Below are positions 1-6,700 of a stretch of 14,285 nt of DNA, piece after piece. The position numbers were made by a program, and so were the translations under genes. The DNA is from JASGDB01 sp049841315 (GTDB taxonomy: Bacteria > Bacteroidota > Bacteroidia > Flavobacteriales > Weeksellaceae), in NCBI GenBank assembly GCA_049841315.1, contig JASGDB010000095.1, positions 1-14,285 on the forward strand. The letters are read 5' to 3'. Under the pieces are notes generated by a model that saw only the letters and a program-made list of their open reading frames with translations, was not told where the DNA came from and did not search any database. Each line of letters opens with the position of its first letter. Position 1 is the stretch's first letter.

Positions 1-111
1 AATGGAATCGGCGAATCTGGTCGATTTCTTAACGAAAATTCTTTAAAATTTTTAACGCCTCCGTTTCCGAGGTCATTTTAAAATAATATGGATATTTTTT
101 TTCCATACAAA

Positions 112-264
112 ATGGCGAAGAGCCAAAAAAACTATGTCAAAATGCCTAACTATTACTCATTCATAGACAAGTCTGGTAAAGACCGAAAAAATGATGTTTT
201 AATGACAAACTTCCGGAGAATAAATAAAGAAGTAGAATTAATTGTAAACGAAATGATAAAATAG
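112..264 (+). CDS. Small hypothetical protein (50 aa)
   Basis: An open frame of 50 codons ends at TAG 262-264, only 2 nt before the ATG of the M23 peptidase gene, so the two are probably co-transcribed. The product is basic with a helical-looking C-terminus (residues such as NYYSFIDKSGKDRKND, then a stretch rich in R, N, E, I and K). No signal peptide, membrane segment or known family is recognised. An alternative in-frame ATG at 88 would add eight residues; a stop at 79-81 closes the frame upstream. I chose 112 because the extra residues (MDIFFPYK) look less natural, but neither start has a convincing ribosome site, which is usual in Bacteroidota. It could also be a remnant of a longer gene. 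Existence is moderately likely; function is unknown. Confidence 0.45.
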   Translation: MAKSQKNYVKMPNYYSFIDKSGKDRKNDVLMTNFRRINKEVELIVNEMIK

Positions 265-266
265 AC

Positions 267-1103
267 ATGAAAACAAAATTTCAATATATCATAATCCTAA
301 TACTTTTCTTTTCTGCAACACCTATTTCTGCACAATTCAATACACTTGTGAGAACTCCTTCAGATAATGGAAAAGAGAAAATATCCTTTGCTGAGCCAGT
401 GGATAAAAGTGAGAATAAAAAAGAGAAAAAGGAAAAGAGCGAAAGGAGAAAAATTCCGCGATTAAACTCAAAAGAGGAGCTAAAAAGAGAAATTGATTCA
501 CTCAAAATGATTCTCATTAGGTATGGATTATCCAAGAAACAAAACAATTTCGACTTTAAAAAAGTGGAAGATTCAATCATAAGAATTATTGATGAAAAGG
601 TAAAAATTGCTTCATCAAATTCCAAAAATCAATTTAGAAAAATGGATTTAATTGATGATATCCCTGAAACATCAAAAATTTTAATGCCTTTGAATAAATT
701 AAATATTACATCCGGATTCGGTACAAGAATACATCCGATTTTTGGGAATAAAAAAATGCATAACGGTGTAGATTTCCAAGCTAACTATGAACATGTGTAT
801 TCAGTTCTGGACGGAATTGTTACCGAAGCCGGTTGGGATTCAAAAGGAGGAGGAAATTATATCAAAATACTTCATTCTAATAGATTTGAAACTTCATATC
901 TGCATTTATCTCATATTTATTATAAAGCAGGGGAAGTAGTGAAAGCCGGATTTATTATCGGTAAAAGTGGGAACACCGGAAACTCTACCGGACCACACCT
1001 ACACTTTTCTGTTAAAGAATTTGGAAAATTTATAAATCCAATTCATTTTCTCAACGACTTAGTAAAAGCAAATAACTTAATAGCAATATACAATGGACAA
1101 TAA
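267..1103 (+). CDS. M23 family (LytM-like) metallopeptidase, exported
   Basis: Predicted peptidoglycan endopeptidase of the M23/LytM fold that would cut cross-links in the cell wall from the periplasm. Residues 1-23 form a Sec signal peptide (MKT..., hydrophobic core, cleavage after SAQ). Residues 30-65 are rich in Lys and Glu, followed by a predicted helical or coiled stretch to about residue 125. The catalytic domain spans about 140-265. Visible zinc-site elements are H165 and D169 in the HNGVDF motif, H213 in YLHLSH, and H244 and H246 in the HLHF motif, so the active site looks complete. The SGNTGNSTGPHLHF stretch is typical of the family. It starts 2 nt after the short upstream ORF and overlaps the next gene by 11 bp, so it belongs to a compact operon. 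In Bacteroidota such enzymes occur both as housekeeping hydrolases and in conjugative elements, where they open the wall for the transfer channel. Which applies here is not decided by the sequence. Confidence 0.92.
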   Translation: MKTKFQYIIILILFFSATPISAQFNTLVRTPSDNGKEKISFAEPVDKSENKKEKKEKSERRKIPRLNSKEELKREIDSLKMILIRYGLSKKQNNFDFKKVEDSIIRIIDEKVKIASSNSKNQFRKMDLIDDIPETSKILMPLNKLNITSGFGTRIHPIFGNKKMHNGVDFQANYEHVYSVLDGIVTEAGWDSKGGGNYIKILHSNRFETSYLHLSHIYYKAGEVVKAGFIIGKSGNTGNSTGPHLHFSVKEFGKFINPIHFLNDLVKANNLIAIYNGQ

Positions 1104-1806
1104 CAATTTACCTAAAGACGACCTTAAAAAATATGGAATCATCGAAGCTGATAATTCTTTCACAAAAAAATTATCTGCAGACGAAATTCTGAAATTTCTG
1201 CAAGGGCAAACTATCGTTGCCGATAACGATAAAACAAGAATTACATTCCAATTAAAAGACGATAATACAAGATTGGATGTTAAGCTGTATGAAAGAGATA
1301 AAAATCTTTCAGAAATTCTTGAAAACAGCAAAAGCGAAATCGTTTTTTCTGAAGTTAAAAATTTATCAGCTGATGATTCAAAAGATTTGAATTATGAAAA
1401 GAAAGCTTTCATTTTTGACAAAGAAACTGAAACCGTTATAGAACTTGATTTTATCAAAAATACTGAACTGCTAACAAATTTGATTGCAGAAAGAAAAGAT
1501 GCAGTTTTGTCCGGTCGATACAAAAACGAATTGATGAAGCTGAAAGAATTTCTTCAGGAAAAAATTGACAAATTTCCTGAAATAGCTAAAGACATCACCA
1601 ATGATATGAATATCGTTTCTAAAGCAATTAATTCAGTGAATAGTATTTCTCCGGAGGAAAAACAAATTCAGGCTCAGGATAAATCAGATATTCAACTTAA
1701 TGTAAATGACCCTGACCTGTATCAAGATGCCAATCTCGCAAGGGAGCATGATGAAGAAATGGAGGAGGGATTTGAAAGAGAAAAACCAAGAGGACGAGGA
1801 AGATAA
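1093..1806 (+). CDS. Hypothetical acidic protein, weakly DUF4099/DUF3945-like N-terminus
   Basis: A 237-aa soluble protein without signal peptide or membrane segment. Its ATG lies inside the end of the M23 gene (11-bp overlap), indicating translational coupling. The first 75 residues, with LPKDDLKKYGI, a helix around LSADEILKFLQGQT and then short strands with ITFQLKDD, recall the DUF4099/DUF3945 modules found in Bacteroidota conjugative and mobilisable elements. This is a recollection of pattern, not a proven match. Residues 130-190 look helical. The tail is strongly acidic and then basic, ending in REKPRGRGR. A strong intrinsic terminator follows 31 nt after the stop, so this is the last gene of its operon. 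If the DUF4099 resemblance holds, the operon may be a fragment of an integrative conjugative element. Otherwise it is a protein of unknown function. Confidence 0.75.
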   Translation: MDNNNLPKDDLKKYGIIEADNSFTKKLSADEILKFLQGQTIVADNDKTRITFQLKDDNTRLDVKLYERDKNLSEILENSKSEIVFSEVKNLSADDSKDLNYEKKAFIFDKETETVIELDFIKNTELLTNLIAERKDAVLSGRYKNELMKLKEFLQEKIDKFPEIAKDITNDMNIVSKAINSVNSISPEEKQIQAQDKSDIQLNVNDPDLYQDANLAREHDEEMEEGFEREKPRGRGR

Positions 1807-1837
1807 TCACTCTATTCAAAGTGTTGTGTTTTGTGTT

Positions 1838-1873
1838 GAAAGTCATTCAAATATTGAATGGCTTTCTTTTTTT
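1838..1873 (+). terminator. Intrinsic terminator of the M23 operon
   Basis: The arm GAAAGTCATTCAA (1838-1850), a 3-nt loop ATA and the arm TTGAATGGCTTTC (1854-1866) form a 13-bp stem with one G-T wobble. A run of seven T (1867-1873) follows directly. It sits 31 nt after the stop of the 237-aa gene. The other strand has no T-run after the stem, so it acts mainly on rightward transcription and does not obviously end the leftward toxin train. Confidence 0.88.
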
Positions 1874-1935
1874 AGAATAAATCTGAAACTAAACAAAAAA
1901 AAAACAGATTTCTTTATTTCTTGAAAACTTACTTT

Positions 1936-2489
1936 TTAAGCTTGGTTAAAAGAGGGAGCCGTTCTCGACAACTTTATTAAAGTATTCCACCACGCCCCAA
2001 ATTTAGGGTCGTGAATATTTATACCTGCCTTTGAAAACTGATTTAAATACTTTTGTGGGAATACGTGATGAGCCTGTGAGTTGGCAGGTATGTTTCCTGT
2101 CAATTGCCCTAAATTATGCCTGAAATTACTCTTTGTAAATGACTTGAAAACTGTTGTACTCGTCTTAGCGGCATTTTTAACCGCCAACTCAACTCCTTCC
2201 TCAGCAAGCTCTTTACCTGCGGCGATGAACTAAGAGGATTTACTTTTACAGTACCTCCATTTAATTTCATTCTTTCAATTATATCAAGTACTTTTTGTAC
2301 TTGTGGACTTATTGCTGATTTAGCTGTATTCACTTCCGCACTTGCCGCACCTGTAAGAAAAATTCCAAAAAACAAAATACCATTTACACTTCTGTTCTGT
2401 CCTTCCTCTCCGCCTAATGGTGTACCGTCCCAATCCGTCATTCTCGGGTAAAGACCGTTGTAATCTTTCTGGTCAAAAACTACATTTCT
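1936..2489 (-). pseudogene. Orphan RHS tip CT3: AHH/HNH-type nuclease toxin, frameshifted
   Basis: A displaced C-terminal toxin module split over two frames. The first part (2489 to about 2225) opens with the pre-toxin linker RNVVFDQKDYNGLYPRMTDW, then GGEEGQNRSVN and a hydrophobic stretch. The second part (about 2220-1936) carries AHHVFPQKYLNQF and GINIHDPKFGAWW, with the HH pair at 2065-2070. This is the AHH signature of HNH/endonuclease VII-type nuclease toxins, expected to cut DNA. The frame change falls near 2217-2229: the second frame is closed by TAG just upstream, and its reading (AGKELAEEGVELAVKNAAK) looks like normal toxin sequence. Moving to the -1 frame suggests loss of one base. 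The end (LSRTAPSFNQA) may also be slightly short for this type. A TGA precedes the linker, so the first usable ATG in frame is the one in MTDW (2441). No immunity gene follows. It is most likely a silent or dead cassette. Confidence 0.8.
2381..2489 (-). repeat. Pre-toxin linker repeat, copy C
   Basis: Third copy of the DNA that encodes the linker between RHS core and toxin. Its part 2381-2450 is identical over 70 bp to 3266-3335 in copy B, while 2451-2489 differs at several bases. It stops short at the I2 stop codon: the homology begins at AGA (2489), and the I2 TAG (2480-2482) lies inside it. Confidence 0.9.
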
Positions 2490-2899
2490 TCAATAATAAT
2501 ATCATTTAATTCTGAAATCAAACAGGAAACTAATTTACCATATCCTACTAAAGAAAATATTTCCTTTAGTTCTGATATCTTTTTTCCATAAGCAAGATTA
2601 TAATGTGATTTAGATTCATTCATCATTTTTCCAAAATTAATTGAAGGAAGATAAATTCCGTTTTCGACAGAAAGGACTTTTGTTAAATCTTCAAGTTCAA
2701 TTCTACAAGTTCTGTATAATTCTTCATTCTTGCCGATATAAAAATTATTAAATGATAAATATTCTGTTTTTATCTTTATTTTTAACTTTTTATTTAACTC
2801 CTCTATATTTAATATTAAAGCTAATATTCCTTTAGAATATGAATAATTTTCAAGAATTGAATCTCCACTATTTTTAATCAGATATTCTAGATTTATCAT
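2480..2899 (-). CDS. Putative immunity protein I2 for orphan tip CT2
   Basis: A 139-aa soluble protein, rich in Ile, Leu, Lys, Asn and Glu, without signal peptide. I do not recognise the family. The assignment rests on position: its ATG at 2899 is 4 nt after the stop of CT2, the usual toxin-immunity spacing, and it is followed at once by the next linker repeat. An earlier ATG at 2938 would overlap the CT2 coding end by 35 bp and add MILQIILILENKY, which is merely CT2's end read in another frame. I therefore prefer 2899 (MINLEYLIKNSGD). The gene is visibly more AT-rich than the RHS core, as expected for exchangeable toxin/immunity cassettes. If right, it binds and blocks the CT2 toxin in the cytoplasm of the producing cell and its sisters. 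Confidence 0.7.
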   Translation of the reverse strand: MINLEYLIKNSGDSILENYSYSKGILALILNIEELNKKLKIKIKTEYLSFNNFYIGKNEELYRTCRIELEDLTKVLSVENGIYLPSINFGKMMNESKSHYNLAYGKKISELKEIFSLVGYGKLVSCLISELNDIIIEEM

Positions 2900-2903
2900 A
2901 TAT

Positions 2904-3395
2904 TTATTTTCCAAGATTAAAATAATTTGTAAAATCACCCCACATTCCTCTATTTTTTATCTTATTTTCTAAAAATAAATGACCTTTTGTTCCTCCTGTC
3001 ATTTTATAATTTAGATGCGGAAATGTTGAAGAACCAACGCCTTTACCCCAATCACCGTGTCCCCAATAAACACTTCCTTTTGAATTTTTCCATCCTATCC
3101 ATTTTCCACTTTCATTAAACATTTTCTCCGTATTATGACCCAACTGGTTTCTCGCCCAATTCATTGCATCGTTTCTATTTGAAAAAAGAAAATCTATTTT
3201 TGTTGGTGTTTGCTTTACAATATTTGCTTCCGCACTTACAAATCCGCCAAAAAGCGTTATTATTGCATTTACACTTCTGTTCTGTCCTTCCTCTCCGCCT
3301 AATGGTGTACCGTCCCAATCCGTCATTCTCGGGTATAAGCCGTTGTAATCCTTTTTATCAAAAACTACGTTTCTAACAAAATTTGCCAAATCCAA
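2904..3395 (-). CDS. Orphan RHS tip CT2: putative toxin of unrecognised family
   Basis: Displaced C-terminal toxin module, about 163 aa as drawn. Residues 1-43 are the pre-toxin linker (DLANFVRNVVFDKKDYNGLY, MTDWDGTPLGGEEGQNRSVN), nearly the same as in the RHS protein. Residues 44-60 are hydrophobic. Residues 68-163 form the presumed toxin: DFLFSNRNDAMNWARNQLG, then WKNSKGSVYWGHGDWGKG, then PHLNY and KGHLFLE. The spaced His residues (H112, H127, H139) and the HLNY/GHLFL strands are reminiscent of small RNase toxins of the BECR (barnase-EndoU-colicin-RelE) type, but I cannot assign a family. There is no ATG at the linker start. The frame is open back to TAA 3411-3413, 3395 is a TTG, and the first ATG is in MTDW. 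It is likely a silent donor cassette unless reinitiation after I1 produces it. I2 follows by 4 nt. Confidence 0.72.
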   Translation of the reverse strand: MDLANFVRNVVFDKKDYNGLYPRMTDWDGTPLGGEEGQNRSVNAIITLFGGFVSAEANIVKQTPTKIDFLFSNRNDAMNWARNQLGHNTEKMFNESGKWIGWKNSKGSVYWGHGDWGKGVGSSTFPHLNYKMTGGTKGHLFLENKIKNRGMWGDFTNYFNLGK

Positions 3396-3396
3396 C
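3266..3396 (-). repeat. Pre-toxin linker repeat, copy B (mosaic)
   Basis: Copy of the linker DNA in front of CT2, 131 bp, the same length as copy A. The part 3322-3396 is identical over 75 bp to 4137-4211 in the RHS gene. The part 3266-3335 is identical over 70 bp to 2381-2450 in copy C. The two blocks overlap by 14 bp around TCATTCTCGGGTA. Confidence 0.92.
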
Positions 3397-3416
3397 TCTG
3401 GAGCATTACCTTATAA

Positions 3417-3722
3417 TCACTCTGAATTGCCCACCTCTTTTTTTATATTCTTATATAATTTATTCATAACTTCTTCATCATCTATTCTATCAAAATCATA
3501 CACAAAATTTCTTAAAAATGGTGTTACTATAATTTTATCTTTAAAAATGGCTCTTGCCAAAATAAATTGAATATCTTCTAAATTTTTAAATAATAAATTT
3601 GCATTTTCAATCCCGTTAGTCTTAGCGATAGCTTCAAATAATAATTTTATCTCTTGCTCAATTAATTCAAGTCCATTTCTATGACTCAAATTATTTTCTA
3701 TTAATCTTATAAAATTGTTCAT
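3417..3722 (-). CDS. Putative immunity protein I1 for the RHS tip toxin
   Basis: A soluble protein of 101 aa from the ATG at 3722 (MNNFIRLIENNLSHRNGLEL), mostly helical in appearance, with no signal peptide and no family I recognise. The ATG lies 5 nt after the TAA of the RHS gene, exactly where a cognate immunity gene is expected. A start at 3752 is possible but would overlap the RHS coding end and add residues (MAYSTYKVII) that only reflect that overlap. The sequence is AT-rich compared with the RHS core. Twenty nt after its stop the second linker repeat begins. By position it should neutralise the C-terminal toxin of the RHS protein. The role is inferred from gene order, not from homology. 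Confidence 0.7.
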   Translation of the reverse strand: MNNFIRLIENNLSHRNGLELIEQEIKLLFEAIAKTNGIENANLLFKNLEDIQFILARAIFKDKIIVTPFLRNFVYDFDRIDDEEVMNKLYKNIKKEVGNSE

Positions 3723-3727
3723 AATTA

Positions 3728-6700
3728 TTACCTTGTAGGTTGAATATGCCAAACTTCTTTACTTGTTGGATTATAAATCATTTCCCAACCTCCATATATA
3801 TATTTATTAAATCCTGCTTTCATCGCGTCAGGGACAGCTGTTTTAGCTCCTCCTTCTAATACTTCCTTAGCGACAAGTGAAGGAGCTCCTCTTCCTGTAT
3901 TCCAAAGTTTGCCATAATAATATTCACTAAATTTAAAACCATTTACTTCATAATAGCCATTCTTTAATATAGCATTACTGGTTTGGTTAATTCCATTTTT
4001 CGCCACATTTAATTCAGAAAATGCCCCGCCTGTTTTTGGAACCATCCCCCCAACCATTAATCCATCTGCAAAAATAAGAGCATTTACAGACATATCCTGA
4101 CCTTCCTGCCCACCCATTGGAAAGCCGCTCCAATCTGTCATTCTCGGGTATAAGCCGTTGTAATCCTTTTTATCAAAAACTACGTTTCTAACAAAATTTG
4201 CCAAATCCAACGCTCCATCTGTAACTCCTTTCGCCATCATATTCATTCCGTTGGCGGTACCATATCCCGGCATCGGCGGAGAATCCCTGTACTGCTGTAT
4301 GGCATCCCCCCACGTAGGCTCCGGAACATCCATTGTAGCAACACCATCTGGTATCAGGTCAATCTCTGTAATATTAGCATGTAAAGACGAGCTATTGGAT
4401 GAATCAGAATCACCATTCTTTCCCCAGCTAAAATCTATGCTCCAGTTAAAATTTATGGCATTCCAAAAATCTCCATGGTCATGATTATATCCATCCCACT
4501 GAATATCAACTCTTTCTAATCCTTCTAATTCCCTGCCATCAATCACCCTGTTCTCAGAAAAGTTATAATGAGACTGGTATGCGTATTTCTCAGAAAGAGG
4601 GTCAACATTAAAGAACCGCCCAACATCAGGCATATACTGACGCCATTTAAAAGCATAAAAACCTGTTTCCTGTAACTCCTGCTCCTGAAACTTATAGTTC
4701 AGAGGACTTGCCGTAGCACTGAACTCTGCCTCAGACAGCGTATTCATACCAAAAGGATAGTAATCATTGCGGTCTATTATCTTCAGCTCACCCTCTTCAG
4801 GGTCTTTCCAGTAGCTTACTCTTGTATTGCCTATCTGATCTTTATACTGGTAAATGTACTGTTTTTTGCGGAAATCATAAAAACCTTCCGCGGTAGGGAA
4901 AAAGCGGAGCCCTATTGCTAATTCATGCTCCGGATTTCCGGGATTGGCTCTTAAACGTTCCGTTTCTTCATAGGTATCCACAAAAATTTCTTCTTCTCCG
5001 GCTGTCCTTATCTGTATGGTAACATCATCTGTACCCTGCAGTGCCCTGCCCATTGAGATATCGTATAGAGGAGCATAATGGAATCCGTCAAGATAATCCG
5101 TATGAGTAGTACTGCTTCCCGAAATATTGTTGAGGGTAAATACTCGTTTCAGCTTCGTACCGTCTGCACGGTAAGTATATCGGGTGGTATTTCCGTTTTT
5201 CTCAATCGTGTCCGGCAGGTCAAGAAAGTTGTAATTGATTTCGGTAATGCCTTTATCGGGCATTACAGTCATATTACCATTCTGGTCATACTCAATGGTT
5301 CCACCTCCGCCTTCATAGCCTGCCGGATTAGGTGTTCCCTCCGGATTATCCTGTATTGAAATCAATCTGTTCCCGTCATAGGTATAATGAAGGTCGTCAA
5401 TGAGAATCGGAGGATTGTTTTTGATTTTTCTTCCTGTTCTTTTCAGCTGTTTAATATTTCCGTTAAGGTCGTATTCCTCTATGATTTCGTGATTATCTTT
5501 AAGAGAGCGGTTTGTTGGATTTTGGTAAAATCCCGCTTTTAGCCTGCTCAGTCCGTCGTATACATAACCATAACGATCCGGCTGAGGCGGGAAATATCCG
5601 TCTTGCATTACCTTCCAGTCGACTTCGGATATATTTCCGTTGTATAGCGGCTTTACCTTGTAATCCATATAATTGGTATTGGGAACTTCCAGCCCTTCTC
5701 TCTGTTCATTGTACCGTATTTTATAGGCAAAAAGGTCATTCTCCGCCACCATATTATTAATATCATTAATATCGGTGAGCCACCCACGGATATTGTACCG
5801 GTAATTCACTGTTTGTAAGGGAATAGCAGCTCCACCTACTTTTTTGATGATTAACTGATTGAAATCATTATAGGTATACTCTGCCAGTGTTTCTTTTGGT
5901 GATTTTCCAATTACTTCATGCTCATGCTTTATCAGCCTGTACTGCCTATCGTAAGTGAAATTTTCTTCTATAGTGACGCTGGGGACTGATGCACTATTCC
6001 TGCTGTTGTAAGTCCGTGTTTTTTTCGGCATTCCGACAAAATCCAACTCTGATTCTGTTTTGGTAAAGCCTCCTAAATGGTTTTGGGATAAAGAACTTAT
6101 AGCTCTTCCCCTGATATCATACCAAATATAATTTTTAGTCCATTTATCTTCTCCGATGTTTTTTATGTAGGATGCCGTAGGCATTCCCAGTGTACTTGTA
6201 TCTGAATTGTAAAAATTGCCACCCAAAAGCTCCTGGTTCAATATGTGAGTTCCCGCTGACGGACTCTCTGCCGGATAGGCATCATAATAATTAACAGAGA
6301 GGAGTTCGGTAATAACAGTAGGGAAGCTTTGATTGGAATAGTAAAACAGTATCCCGTTTACAGTAGTGGAGTTGCTGTCATTTCTTGATTCAACAGCAGA
6401 TGAGCTGTTTAAGCTTGCCTGAACCGTTTTTCTGTCTCCGGCGGTTGTGATGCCCGTATAGGCTGATCTTCCCAGATAATCAAATTTCGTAAAAAGCCAT
6501 TTTCCAGTTTCCTTCATCTCAGAATCCTGAGAAAGAACTAACCTGTCAAACCTATCATAAGCAAAATATTCTTTCCCTTTTCCCGGTAGTTTTTTTTCTG
6601 CCAGTCTTCCCCATTCATCATAGTGGTACTGATAACATAGGCTCTCTACTACAGAAGGTTGGCTGATATTCAGAGAAACTGCTTTAGGAGTAATGATAAA

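Noticed and set aside
46..80. Possible hairpin CCTC...GAGG at the left edge
   Set aside because: Stem of only four pairs and no clean T-run behind it; not a credible terminator.
1..87. Open reading in two frames at the left edge (frame 1 to TAA 79-81; frame 2 to TAA 44-46)
   Set aside because: Either could be the end of a gene starting outside the window, but both pieces are too short to choose between and show no family signature.
1879..1911. Inverted repeat AAATCTG ... CAGATTT around an A-rich loop
   Set aside because: Only 7 bp with a 19-nt loop; it could weakly end leftward transcription with the T-run of the other strand, but this is not strong enough to call.
1706..1924. Plus-strand ORF overlapping the end of the 237-aa gene and the terminator
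   Set aside because: It reads through the terminator hairpin in another frame; its sequence is the shadow of the real gene followed by low-complexity DNA.
1936..4211. Three repeated segments considered as a CRISPR or transposon repeat set
   Set aside because: The repeats are coding, in frame, about 110-131 bp and spaced by whole genes, so they are pre-toxin linkers and not CRISPR or insertion-sequence ends.
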